From: Sideroxyarcus emersonii
GTDB lineage: Bacteria; Pseudomonadota; Gammaproteobacteria; Burkholderiales; Gallionellaceae
Reading direction: 5' to 3'
Assembly: GCF_021654335.1 (NCBI RefSeq)
Contig: NZ_AP023423.1
Coordinates: 1,301,001 to 1,365,000 of the forward strand
Length of the DNA stretch: 64,000 nt
This document shows positions 18,287 through 27,600 of the stretch, one piece after another (position 1 is the stretch's first letter; the number at the start of each line of letters is the position of its first letter). The position numbers and the translations under genes are program-made. The notes beneath the pieces were generated by a model. That model was not told the DNA's origin. It did no database searches and was given only the letters and a program-made list of their open reading frames with translations.

Positions 18287-18381
18287 GGAGAGGTGGCCGA
18301 GAGGTCGAAGGCACTCCCCTGCTAAGGGAGCATACGAGACTAAAACTTGTATCGAGGGTTCGAATCCCTCCCTCTCCGCCA
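18287..18381 (+). tRNA. tRNA-Ser(GCU)
   Basis: A class II tRNA with acceptor stem GGAGAGG/CCTCTCC, D-loop GGCCGAG, anticodon stem-loop CCCCTGCTAAGGGAG (anticodon GCT), a long variable arm (ATACGAGACTAAAACTTGTAT) of the serine type, T arm GAGGGTTCGAATCCCTC, discriminator G and encoded CCA. Confidence 0.97.
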
Positions 18382-18396
18382 CATAGCAACAAATAC

Positions 18397-18473
18397 GCGC
18401 CCGTAGCTCAGCTGGATAGAGTACTTGGCTACGAACCAAGGGGTCAGGAGTTCGAATCTCTTCGGGCGCGCCA
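18397..18473 (+). tRNA. tRNA-Arg(ACG)
   Basis: Acceptor stem GCGCCCG/CGGGCGC, D-loop AGCTCAGCTGGATAGAGT, anticodon stem-loop CTTGGCTACGAACCAAG (anticodon ACG, read as ICG), T arm GGAGTTCGAATCTCTT, discriminator G and encoded CCA. Its 3' end is the attachment site of a decayed integrative element. Confidence 0.97.
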
Positions 18474-18572
18474 ATCAAGGTTAAAAGTGGGCACCTGATT
18501 CAGGGTGCCCATTTTTATTTTCTGCATCGTTTCTGCCAGCGCCGCATAGCTGCCCTTGATGGTGGTGGTCTT
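18455..18572. repeat. Left copy of an att-like imperfect direct repeat (tRNA-Arg 3' end plus recombinase tail)
   Basis: Shared blocks with 19767-19881 occur in the same order: ATCTCTTCGGGCG, GGCACCTGATTCA, GCCCATTTTT, CTGCATCGTT, GCCGCAT, GCTGCCC and TGATGGTG. The first block is the 3' end of tRNA-Arg; the remainder is the 3' part of the recombinase remnant on the minus strand. Confidence 0.7.
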
Positions 18573-18764
18573 GTCCTGCACCACAATCTCATCCACCAGG
18601 ATATTCAGGTAGCTCTTGGCCAACGGGGAATCTGTGGCAAGCAGCTTTCCCCGTAAAACCTTGCCAAACAGATCAACTTGGCTGGCCTTTAGGTATTCAT
18701 CCGTGATGCTGTTTAACGCCTCCACCAGCTCATCAATTTGTGCAACTACGTCATGATCGGCCAT
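18474..18764 (-). pseudogene. C-terminal remnant of a serine site-specific recombinase
   Basis: About 100 residues resemble the C-terminal tail of large recombinase-family proteins (KASQVDLFGKVLRGKLL, SPLAKSYLNILVDEIVV, TIKGSYAALA, KMGTLNQVP). The catalytic N-terminal domain and DNA-binding part are missing. The frame reads on into the complement of tRNA-Arg (RARRDSN), the usual end of integrases that insert at tRNA 3' ends. It is broken at about 18764, where an IS3-type fragment begins. Identification comes from recalled family similarity and needs a search. Confidence 0.65.
18489..18520 (+). terminator. Rho-independent terminator after the tRNA pair
   Basis: A 7-bp stem GGGCACC/GGTGCCC with an 8-base loop is followed by ATTTTTATTT. 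It also belongs to the direct repeat shared with 19806 onward, where the right arm is decayed. Confidence 0.75.
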
Positions 18765-18905
18765 GCCTTGGCGCGTCTATGTGCCGATTGCATTCAGATG
18801 TTCTACAACTCGAAACGGCGTCATGGGTACAATAACCCCCCCGTCTTCAGTTGAGTTCGAGAGGCGGTATTTCGAGAAGCTGGAAGTAGCTGGCGAATCC
18901 GGGGC
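18765..18905 (+). pseudogene. C-terminal remnant of an IS3-family transposase (OrfB)
   Basis: Two adjoining frames give the typical end of an IS3-type transposase: CIQMFYNSKRRHGYNN in one frame (18789-18836), then SVEFERRYFEKLE in the next (about 18849-18890). The intervening shift shows it is inactive. The upstream catalytic DDE region is absent. It abuts the recombinase remnant, which points to an insertion followed by deletion. Confidence 0.6.
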
Positions 18906-18940
18906 GATCATCGCAACCACATACCAGAGCGGAGAGATCG

Positions 18941-19702
18941 GTGTTAACGAAAAATCATTTCAAATGTGATGGCGCATGTGCGGATTCCACTGAATTCTCT
19001 TTCGTCATGGCATTTCAACCTGTTGTAGATATTCCCTTGCGCCGTGTCTATGCATACGAGGCGCTGGTTCGCGGAGCCGAGGGGCAGTCTGCGGCTTCCG
19101 TCCTGGCTCAAGTCACTGAGGAAAATCGATACGCATTCGATCAAGCATGTCGGGTCAAAGCTATCGAAACCGCAGCTCGATTGGGACTTGATCGGCGCTT
19201 GAATATCAACTTCATGCCTAATGCCGTCTATCATCCGGAGGCTTGCCTAAGGCTGACTTTGAAGGCAGCACAGGAACACGAATTCCCGCTCGATCTGATT
19301 ACTTTTGAATTTACCGAGGATGAGCAAATCATGGATCGCGCTCATCTAACCGGGATCGTTCAAACATACAAGGCGCATGGCTTTCAGACCGCTTTGGACG
19401 ATTTCGGCGCGGGTTATGCCGGGCTGTCGCTTCTTTCCGATTTTCAACCGGACACAATCAAAATCGACAGATGCCTGGTTGCAAACGTTGATACCGAGAA
19501 GCCCAGGCAAGCAATCATCGAAGGTTTGTTGAGAACGGCCGAGATTTTGGGGATATCTGTCGTTGCGGAAGGTGTTGAGCGGCAAAAGGAGTTGAAGACA
19601 TTGCTGGGAATGGGCATTCAGCGATTTCAAGGTTTCCTTTTTGCAAAGCCAGCAATTGAAAGGCTGATTCCAGACAGCGAGATCAATTGGGACGTGATTT
19701 GA
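18941..19702 (+). CDS. Stand-alone EAL-domain protein (candidate c-di-GMP phosphodiesterase)
   Basis: 253 residues from GTG at 18941 with GGAGAG five bases upstream. Almost the whole protein is one EAL domain: YEALVRGAEG keeps the EAL signature, followed by NINFMPNAV, TFEFTEDE, DDFGAGYAG, IKIDRCLV and VVAEGVERQKE, close to the metal and catalytic residues of active phosphodiesterases. There is no sensory domain beyond a short N-terminus. It lies between the two att-like repeats and has lower G+C than the housekeeping genes, so it looks like cargo of the decayed element. Confidence 0.88.
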   Translation: MLTKNHFKCDGACADSTEFSFVMAFQPVVDIPLRRVYAYEALVRGAEGQSAASVLAQVTEENRYAFDQACRVKAIETAARLGLDRRLNINFMPNAVYHPEACLRLTLKAAQEHEFPLDLITFEFTEDEQIMDRAHLTGIVQTYKAHGFQTALDDFGAGYAGLSLLSDFQPDTIKIDRCLVANVDTEKPRQAIIEGLLRTAEILGISVVAEGVERQKELKTLLGMGIQRFQGFLFAKPAIERLIPDSEINWDVI

Positions 19703-19766
19703 TCCAAAGCCGATTTGCACATGCAACGGCAGGTCGGGTGGAGTAGAGCCACCGTTTCCCGGTATC

Positions 19767-19881
19767 CGGATTATCTCTTCGGGCGTACTGGCCACATATA
19801 TAAATTGGCACCTGATTCAAATGGCCCATTTTTCTGCATCGTTCCACCTAAGCCGCATGGCTGCCCCTGATGGTGCCGGCT
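19767..19881. repeat. Right copy of the att-like imperfect direct repeat
   Basis: Blocks ATCTCTTCGGGCG, GGCACCTGATTCA, GGCCCATTTTT, CTGCATCGTT, GCCGCATGGCTGCCC and TGATGGTG repeat the 18455-18572 sequence in order, with small gaps. No intact tRNA precedes this copy. It marks the right edge of the mobile scar. Confidence 0.68.
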
Positions 19882-19951
19882 CCGCTTGCTTCATGTCAGC
19901 GGAATTCTGATACGAATCTTTATTCTTGTATTTCTATTTATCCCGATATAC

Positions 19952-19971
19952 ATTTCGCATCCAAGCGAAAT
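19952..19971. promoter_or_regulatory. Predicted ArsR-type operator
   Basis: A perfect inverted repeat ATTTCGC-ATCCAA-GCGAAAT lies 40 bases before the ArsR-family start codon, overlapping a plausible promoter (TTGTAT at 19926 and TATACA at 19947, spacing 15). Position and symmetry suit autorepression by the downstream regulator. Confidence 0.55.
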
Positions 19972-20011
19972 ATTATTGATGTGCGGATATCAAAAAAACC
20001 ATTGTATGAGC

Positions 20012-20326
20012 ATGGCAAAAAAGGCATCTCCCGAACTCGACGACATCATCAAGGCGCTGGCTCATCCGGTGCGCCGGGAAATACTCGGGTGGCTCAAGAC
20101 GCCCCAGAAATCTTTCCCGACTCAAATCCACTCCTTCGAGCTGGGAGTGTGTGCCGGCAAGATTTTTGAAAAGGCGAACCTTTCGCAATCGACGGTTTCT
20201 GCGCACCTGGCTACCTTGCAGCGTGCAGGCCTGATTACGCCGCAAAAGGTCGGACAATGGATTTTCTATTCGCGCAATGAGCCCTTGATCGAAAAATTCC
20301 TTGAGCGGATCAGGGCTGACCTTTGA
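20012..20326 (+). CDS. ArsR-family transcriptional regulator
   Basis: 104 residues from ATG at 20012 (ATG at 20006 is equally possible). A winged helix spans most of the protein: IIKALAHPVRREILGWL, recognition helix LSQSTVSAHLATLQRAGLI and wing VGQWIFYSRN. The metal-binding ELCVC motif of ArsR is not present; a single cysteine (GVCAGK) lies in an insert before the recognition helix and could sense electrophiles. It is the first gene of a five-gene cassette ending in an exporter and probably represses it through the palindrome at 19952. Confidence 0.88.
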   Translation: MAKKASPELDDIIKALAHPVRREILGWLKTPQKSFPTQIHSFELGVCAGKIFEKANLSQSTVSAHLATLQRAGLITPQKVGQWIFYSRNEPLIEKFLERIRADL

Positions 20327-20351
20327 ACACCATCCAACACCTGAGGAGAAC

Positions 20352-21431
20352 ATGTTGAGCAAGCTGATGACCCCCATTCAAGTCGGAGACCTGAATCTTC
20401 CCAATCGCATCGTGATGGCTCCGCTGACCAGATGCCGTGCAAGCGAAGGCAGAGTGCCCAATGGATTGATGGCCGAATATTATGCGCAACGCGCCGGGGC
20501 GGGATTGATCCTGAGCGAGGCGACTTCCGTTTCCCCCCTGGGCGTGGGTTATCCGGACACCCCGGGAGTATGGTCGGACGAGCAGGTGCAAGGCTGGAAG
20601 CTGGTGACCAAGGCGGTGCACGAGGCTGGAGGGCGCATCTTTATGCAGCTCTGGCATGTCGGACGCATTTCCCATCCCGATTTCCTGAACGGCGAACTGC
20701 CTGTTGCGCCCAGCGCAATTGCACCACAAGGTCATGTCAGCCTGTTGCGGCCGCAACGCGAATACGTGATGCCGCGCGCTCTGGCAACCTCCGAAATCCC
20801 GTCCATTGTCGAGGCCTATCGCAAGGGTGCCGAGAATGCGCAGCGGGCTGGCTTCGATGGCGTCGAAATTCATGGTGCCAATGGCTATCTGCTCGATCAG
20901 TTTCTGCAAGACAGCACCAACAAGCGCACTGATGCCTACGGTGGTCCGATCGAGAATCGTGCCAGGTTGATGCTGGAAGTGGCAGATGCGGTGATTTCGG
21001 TTTGGGGAGCGGGCCGGGTTGGCATGCACTTGGCCCCGAGAGGGGATGCGCACACCATGGGGGACTCCAATCCGCTGGCGACTTTCGGATATGTGGCTGA
21101 ACAATTGGGCAGCCGTGGAATCGCATTCATATTCACCCGTGAGTCGTTGGGCGAGAACCGCATCAGCCCGCAGTTGAAGAAACGTTTCCGGGGAGTCCTC
21201 ATTGCCAATGAAGGTTTCAACCGCGAGACCGCAGAGCAGGTGATCGAGGCGGGAGAGGCGGATGCTGTCTCCTTTGGCAAGGATTTCATTTCCAATCCGG
21301 ATTTGCCGCGGCGCCTGCAATTGCACAAACCGCTCAACCCATTCCATCCCGAGACCTTCTATGGATATGGCCTGCAGGACCCGCGGGTGGGTTATACCGA
21401 CTATCCGGCCATGGAGGTCGAGACCGCGTAG
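20352..21431 (+). CDS. Old Yellow Enzyme-family alkene reductase (NemA-like)
   Basis: An FMN-dependent NAD(P)H oxidoreductase that reduces activated C=C bonds or nitro esters. 359 residues from ATG at 20352 with GAGGAG upstream. Family motifs: APLTRCRAS, WHVGRISHP, the substrate-binding pair in EIHGANGYLLDQFL, SVWGAGRVGMHLAP and SFGKDFISNPDLP. It directly follows the ArsR gene, the same arrangement as NemR-NemA type electrophile responses, although the regulator family differs. Confidence 0.92.
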   Translation: MLSKLMTPIQVGDLNLPNRIVMAPLTRCRASEGRVPNGLMAEYYAQRAGAGLILSEATSVSPLGVGYPDTPGVWSDEQVQGWKLVTKAVHEAGGRIFMQLWHVGRISHPDFLNGELPVAPSAIAPQGHVSLLRPQREYVMPRALATSEIPSIVEAYRKGAENAQRAGFDGVEIHGANGYLLDQFLQDSTNKRTDAYGGPIENRARLMLEVADAVISVWGAGRVGMHLAPRGDAHTMGDSNPLATFGYVAEQLGSRGIAFIFTRESLGENRISPQLKKRFRGVLIANEGFNRETAEQVIEAGEADAVSFGKDFISNPDLPRRLQLHKPLNPFHPETFYGYGLQDPRVGYTDYPAMEVETA

Positions 21432-21527
21432 TTCACGGCCGGATTAAGGCTCGACCATGCCGGTTTCGAAATGGCGTTGCAATCGGGCCAGCCGGGTGCT
21501 GGCAACTGGATCAACAGGAGGATCATC

Positions 21528-22289
21528 ATGGCAGCGGAATATTCGCGTATCGCCATTGTCACCGGAGCGACTTCGGGTATCGGGGAGGCGACGGCAAGAA
21601 GATTTGTGGCGAATGGCTATGGCGTGGTCGGCAATGGCCGCAATGCGGCAAAACTGGATGCGCTCGAACAGGAGCTGGGCAGCGCATTTGCCGGGGTCGC
21701 AGGGGATGCGGCTGACGGCGCGGTGATTGAGCGGCTTTTCGTCGCGGCCACCGAAAGATTCGGGAAGACGGCGGATATCGTGGTTGTCAACGCCGGGCGC
21801 GGCCTGGGAGGTTCCGTCAAGGATGCCGATCTGGCCAGATTCGAGGAGGTGCTCAAGCTCAACGTGACAGCAGCTCTGGAGCTGTTGCAAAAGGCGGCAC
21901 AGAGAATGCTGCCAGAGCAGCAGGCGAACTATCCGAAGCGGGCGGCCGATATCGTGATCATCGGTTCGGTGGTCGGCAGGCACATCTCGCCGTTCAGTGC
22001 GGTTTATGGTGCCACCAAATTCGCGGTGCATGCGCTGGCCGAAGGACTGCGTCGGGAAGTGGGGCCCAAAGGCATTCGCGTATCGCTGGTCGAACCCGGC
22101 ATCGTGATCAGCGGGTTTCAGGATGCCGCCGGTTACGGCGAAGATCTTGTACACACCTTCGACGAGAGATTCGGGCCATTGCTGCAGGGGAGCGATGTGG
22201 CGAATGCGATCCATTTCATCGTCACCCAGCCACCGCATGTGCATATCAGCGACATCATGGTCAGGCCGACGCGGCAGGATTATCCCTGA
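21528..22289 (+). CDS. Short-chain dehydrogenase/reductase
   Basis: 253 residues from ATG at 21528 with a strong AGGAGG. It has the NAD(P)-binding motif TGATSGIG, the NAG motif (NAGRG), a catalytic Ser in IIGSVVG and the active-site YGATK. The substrate cannot be read. Its place between an ene-reductase and a hydroxyacid dehydrogenase-like gene suggests successive reductions of a carbonyl compound. Confidence 0.9.
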   Translation: MAAEYSRIAIVTGATSGIGEATARRFVANGYGVVGNGRNAAKLDALEQELGSAFAGVAGDAADGAVIERLFVAATERFGKTADIVVVNAGRGLGGSVKDADLARFEEVLKLNVTAALELLQKAAQRMLPEQQANYPKRAADIVIIGSVVGRHISPFSAVYGATKFAVHALAEGLRREVGPKGIRVSLVEPGIVISGFQDAAGYGEDLVHTFDERFGPLLQGSDVANAIHFIVTQPPHVHISDIMVRPTRQDYP

Positions 22290-22374
22290 GTGCAGGGAGG
22301 CCGACGGAAGGGCTGCAGCATGCAGGAGAGGTTTCGTGGATGAGCGGTGTCGCATTTGATCGGAGGAGGTAATC

Positions 22375-23256
22375 ATGAGGATAGGATTCATCGGCTTGGG
22401 CCGTATGGGAACGGGCATGGCATCGAGGCTTTGCCAGGCCGGGCATGAGGTCATCGTATACAACCGCTCTGCACAACGCATGCAGCCGCTGCTCGATCTC
22501 GGAGCCAGGGCTGCCATGACCATCGGAGAGGCTTGTGCCGCCGATGTGGTATTCACCATGCTGGCTGACGACAAGGCACTGGAAGAAGTGGCGATGGGGG
22601 CGGCGGGCATGATCGAGCATCTCGCAGCGGATGCCGTCCATGTCTCGTGCAGCACGGTCAGCGTCGCGCTGTCGGCCAGACTGGCGCATGCGCATGGCCA
22701 GAAGCGGCAGGGTTTTGTTGCTGCGCCTGTGTTCGGTCGCCCGGATGCTGCAGCATCCGGCAAGCTCTTCATGGTGGCGGCAGGCAAGCGGGAATTCGTG
22801 GACAAGGTCATGCCCCTGTTCGAAATTCTGGGGCAACGTACTTTCGTGGTATCCGATGCGCCGGAAAAAGCGAATCTGGTGAAGCTGAGCGGAAATTTCA
22901 TGATCGCCACAGTGATCGAATCGCTGGGGGAGGCGATGTCGCTGGTGGAGAAGGGCGGGGTGGATCGACACCAGTATCTGGAGTTGTTGACCTCCACGCT
23001 GTTTAACGTGCCGATATACAAGAATTATGGCGGCATGATTGCCGATCGAAACTTCGAGCCGGCCGGCTTCGCGGCGCACCTTGGCCAGAAGGATATGCGG
23101 CTGGTGCTGTCTGCCGCAGAAGAGCTGAAGGTACCGTTGCCTTTCGCCAACATCCTGCGCGACCGTTTCCTCAATCTTGCTGCCCATGGCGGCGAGAACC
23201 TGGATTGGTCGGCAATCGGCAGCCTGGCATCGAAGGATAGCGCCGTAGAGGCTTGA
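22375..23256 (+). CDS. NAD(P)-dependent oxidoreductase, 3-hydroxyisobutyrate dehydrogenase-like
   Basis: 293 residues with GGAGGAGG before ATG. The N-terminal Rossmann fold begins IGFIGLGRMGTGMASRL. FVAAPVFGRPDAA and the catalytic-Lys region LVKLSGNFM identify the beta-hydroxyacid dehydrogenase superfamily, and the C-terminal all-helical domain (about 165-290) is complete. Glyoxylate/succinic semialdehyde reductase activity is one option. It is the fourth gene of the ArsR cassette. Confidence 0.88.
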   Translation: MRIGFIGLGRMGTGMASRLCQAGHEVIVYNRSAQRMQPLLDLGARAAMTIGEACAADVVFTMLADDKALEEVAMGAAGMIEHLAADAVHVSCSTVSVALSARLAHAHGQKRQGFVAAPVFGRPDAAASGKLFMVAAGKREFVDKVMPLFEILGQRTFVVSDAPEKANLVKLSGNFMIATVIESLGEAMSLVEKGGVDRHQYLELLTSTLFNVPIYKNYGGMIADRNFEPAGFAAHLGQKDMRLVLSAAEELKVPLPFANILRDRFLNLAAHGGENLDWSAIGSLASKDSAVEA

Positions 23257-23288
23257 GAGATGTGCAACAAAATCGAAGGGAAATTCCA

Positions 23289-24485
23289 GTGAGCGAACAG
23301 CAGAATCGGATCAAGGTACTTGGCGCCGGCATCTTCAGCCTGATCCTCGTACTCGGTATCGCCCGTTTCGCCTATACGCCGCTCTTGCCGCTGATGCAGC
23401 ACCAGGCTGGCCTGGGTGTCGCCGCAGCCGGCTGGCTGGCGGCCATCAATTATGCCGGCTATCTCAGCGGCGCCCTGATTGCCACCCTGATCAGCGACAT
23501 GGTGCTGAAGGATCGCCTGTATCGTATCGGCATGATCCTGGCCATCGTCAGCACTGCCATGATGGGGCTGACCACCGATTTCACCGTCTGGGCCGTGTCG
23601 CGTTTCGTCGCGGGGCTGAGCAGTGCTGCCGGATTGTTGCTAGGCAGCGGCTTGATCCTCAACTGGTTGATTCGACATAACCACCGCAGCGAACTGGGCA
23701 TCCACTTTTCCGGCATCGGTCTGGGGATTGCCAGTGCTGCGGCTGCAGTGTCATTGATGAACCACTGGCTGAACTGGAGCGAACAATGGTTTGCGCTCAC
23801 CGCCCTGGGGTGTCTGCTGCTTGTACCGGCCCTGCGCTGGCTGCCGCCGCCCGATCGGAGTGCGGTGACCAGGACCGGGAAAAAGATGGAAGATGCGCCG
23901 CCCAGCGCGGCCTTCATGCGCCTTTTTACCGCCGCATATTTTTGTGCGGGAGTCGGTTATGTGGTCAGCGCGACTTTCATTGTTGCAATTATCGACCATA
24001 TTCCGGGGCTTGCCGGCAAAGGCGGTCTGGTGTTCCTGGTCATCGGGCTGGCTGCCGCGCCATCGTGCATTGCCTGGGACTTGATCGCCCGGCGCATCGG
24101 GAAACTCAATGCGCTGATTGCAGCCGCCGTGCTGCAGATCATCGGCATCATGCTCCCGGTCGTGGCTGAAGGGCTGCTGGCATCGCTCATCGGTGCATTG
24201 CTGTTCGGCGGCACGGTCATGGGCATCGTGAGCCTCGTGCTGACCATGGCCGGACAGTATTATCCAACCCGGCCAGCCAAGATGATGGGCAAGATGACCC
24301 TGTCCTACGGTACAGCGCAGATCATTGCCCCGGCCTTTACCGGATGGCTTGCCACCCGTTTTGGCGGCTATGCAGCAGGGCTGTATCTGGCGGGCGGGAT
24401 AATGGTTGCGGGCACCTTGCTGCTTTTGATGCTCAAGGCGGTGGAAAAACGCGAAGTGGCCCGAAATTCGGCGTTGCCGGCCTGA
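23289..24485 (+). CDS. MFS transporter, YbfB/YjiJ type
   Basis: 398 residues and about 12 transmembrane helices, starting with the YbfB-type segment GIARFAYTPLLPLM. I chose GTG at 23289 (SEQQNRIK) with GAAGGGA upstream; a TTG at 23253 is possible. It closes the ArsR cassette and most likely exports a substrate or product of the preceding reductases. Direction and substrate are inferred. Confidence 0.87.
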   Translation: MSEQQNRIKVLGAGIFSLILVLGIARFAYTPLLPLMQHQAGLGVAAAGWLAAINYAGYLSGALIATLISDMVLKDRLYRIGMILAIVSTAMMGLTTDFTVWAVSRFVAGLSSAAGLLLGSGLILNWLIRHNHRSELGIHFSGIGLGIASAAAAVSLMNHWLNWSEQWFALTALGCLLLVPALRWLPPPDRSAVTRTGKKMEDAPPSAAFMRLFTAAYFCAGVGYVVSATFIVAIIDHIPGLAGKGGLVFLVIGLAAAPSCIAWDLIARRIGKLNALIAAAVLQIIGIMLPVVAEGLLASLIGALLFGGTVMGIVSLVLTMAGQYYPTRPAKMMGKMTLSYGTAQIIAPAFTGWLATRFGGYAAGLYLAGGIMVAGTLLLLMLKAVEKREVARNSALPA

Positions 24486-24643
24486 TGTTCTTGTACTTAT
24501 TCCCATGCGGCACTTCCATCATCCGCGACTTGGTATGATAGCGGCCGGGAGAAAAAAATCATAATCGCCAGAAGAGTTATTGAGTGTTCTTGACGAACTG
24601 GATAATCTGAAAAGCATGGGCGATGTCGAATTGACGGCCACAC

Positions 24644-27600
24644 GTGCGAATACCGCAGATCATGACGAAAGCAGAATCGCAACTGAAGCGTTATCAGGCG
24701 TTGATGAACAATGCGCTGGATGGCATTCATGTTCTGGACATGCAGGGCAACATCATAGAGGCCAATCAATCCTTCTGTGACATGCTGGGATATACCGCAG
24801 CAGAAGCGGCCAAGCTGAACATCGCCGACTGGAATTCCCAATGGTCCAGGGATGAGCTATTGCAACGGCTCAGGAATTTCGTAGGCAAAAGCGCGAGATT
24901 CGAAACGATCCACCGTCGCAAGGACGGCACGCTGATCAACGTGGAAGTCAGTACGGTCGGTGTCGAGATCGACGGGCAGACTTTGTTTTTCGCCTCAAGT
25001 CGCGATATCACCGCACGCAAGGAAGCCGAAAAATCGTTGCAGGATAACGAAAGGCGCTTGCGAAGCATCATTGATACCGAGCCGGAATGCATAAAGGTTG
25101 TCGATGCCCAGGGACAGTTGGTGGAAATGAATGCTGCCGGTCTGGCCATGCTGGAAGCCGACTCTCTCGCTGAGGTCCAGCAAAAGAACCTGTTGAGTTA
25201 TATCCATCCGGATGATCGGACAGCTTTCATGAGGCTGCATCGTAAAGTCATGGGCGGCGAAAGCGGGATGCTCGAGTTCAGGGCAACAGGATTGAAGGGG
25301 GCTTCCAGATATCTGGAAACCCATGCGACACCGTTGCGCGACCAGGACGGCCAGATCACCTCCTTGCTGGGCATCACAAGAGACATCACCGACCGCAAGG
25401 TGGCAGACGAAAAACTGCAAAAAATCCAGACCAACCTGGCTGCAGCCCAGGAACTGGCGCATATCGGCTCATGGGAATGGGATGTACGAAACAACATCGC
25501 TTTATGGTCGGATGAGACGTACCGGATATTCGGCATCGACCGGGATGCGTTGAGCGAACATCGGAAGAACTTCCTCGATTTGATCCATCCGGAAGATCGC
25601 CAGAGGGTAGATCAGGCTTTGAGCGATGCCTTGAACGGCGTAAGGCAATACGATGTCGATTACCGGATCTGCCGGACAGATGACGGGCTCAGGATCATTC
25701 ATGCTTTGGCGGAAGTCATGCGGGATGAGGAAGGCAAACCCGTTGCAATGCGCGGCACTGTCCAGGATATCACCGAGCGCAAGGAAGTCGAACAGAAGGT
25801 TCAGTTCCTCACCCAGATATACGCTGCCTTGTCCCAAACCAACCAGGCATTGATCGAAAGCAAGGACGAGGCGACCCTGTTTGGCTGGATATGCCGGATC
25901 GTGGTGGAATTCGGTGGTCTGGAGCTGGCCTGGATAGGGGTCAATGAGGAAGAGAGTGGCAGGATCAGGCCGGTATCGGCTTACGGCCGTCATACGGATT
26001 ATCTCGACAATATCGTTATTTCTTCGCGGGAAGATGAGCCCTCTGGACGAGGTCCGACGGGTACCGCATTCAGGGAGAAACGCTCCATCTTCATCCAGAA
26101 TCAAAAGACGGATCCGATGTTGGCCAATTGGCGTGCGCTGACCCTCAAATATGGCTGGGGTTCGTCAGGGACTGTACCTATCCTCCGCGGGGGGGAGCCC
26201 TATGCGGTCCTGGCTTTTTATCATAGTGGAGAAGGGGTCTTCACTGGAGAGATCATCGGCTTGCTCAATGAAATGGCCAAGAATATCGGTCGCGGGCTGG
26301 ACCGTTTCGACCTTGAGCAGGAAAAGCTGAAAGCCCAGGAGTCGATGCAATTGGCCGCGACGATCTACCGGACGAGCGTCGAAGCCATCATGGTGACGGA
26401 CCAGAACAACCGCATCGTAGAGATCAATCCGGCGTTCACCACCATTACCGGATATACCCTGGAAGAGGTGATCGGCAAGGATCCCAAGATATTGCAATCC
26501 GGCAAGCACAACAAGCAGTTCTATCAGGAGATGTGGCAGTCGATCCTGAGCACCGGGCATTGGCGGGGCGAGATATGGGATCGCCACAAGAATGGCGGAT
26601 TGCATGCCAAACTGATCAACATCAGCTTGATCCGCCATCCGGACGGCAGCATCTATCGTTTTGTGGCGCAGTTCTCCGACATCACCGACAAGAAGCAGAA
26701 AGAGGAACTGATCTGGAAACAGGCCAACTTCGACTCGCTGACCAAACTGCCTAACCGGCATATGTTCCGTAACCAGCTGGAGCAGGAGCTGCTCAAATCG
26801 CAACGCAGCGGAACGCCGGTGGCGCTGCTGTTCATCGACCTGGATCGTTTCAAGGAGATCAACGATGCCCTGGGGCATGCCAAGGGTGACCTGCTGTTGA
26901 TGGAAGCTGCCCACCGCATCAAGATGAATGTGCGCATCCCCGATATGGTGGCCCGGCTGGGGGGCGACGAGTTCACCGTGATCTTGCCGGAATTCGGCGA
27001 GCGGCTCCATCTTGAACGGATCGTGCAGGATCTGATCAATGAACTGATCAGGCCTTTCGACCTGGGCGAAGGACACATGGGCTTCATTTCGGCCAGCATC
27101 GGCATCACCATCTATCCGGACGATGCGGAGGACATAGGAGGGCTGCTGAAGCACGCCGATCAGGCGATGTACGCGGCCAAGGCGGAGGGGCGCAACCGTT
27201 TCAGCTACTTTACCCAGTCCATGCAGCAGGAAGCAAAAGAGAAACTGGCCCTGACCAACGATCTGCGGCAGGCATTGGCCCGCAACGAGTTGCATGTCTA
27301 CTATCAGCCCATACTGGAACTGCAGAGCGGCCAGGTCACCAAGGCCGAAGCCTTGCTGCGCTGGAAGCATCCCGTACGCGGCATGGTCAGCCCGGCCACC
27401 TTTATTCCATTGGCCGAGGAGGCGGGGCTCATCCACGATATCGGCGATTGGGTGTTCCAGGAAGCGGTCGCGCGCGTGGCCGATTGGCAGCAACGATTCG
27501 GACGCCTCATCCAGGTCAGTGTGAACAAATCCCCAATACAATTCGAACAGCCAGAAAAATACATCTGGCAGGAACAGATGAAAAAACTGGGCGTTCCCGG

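Noticed and set aside
18272-18478. 68-codon minus-strand frame across the tRNA genes
   Set aside because: It is the well-known false ORF produced by tRNA complements (segments such as REGFEPS).
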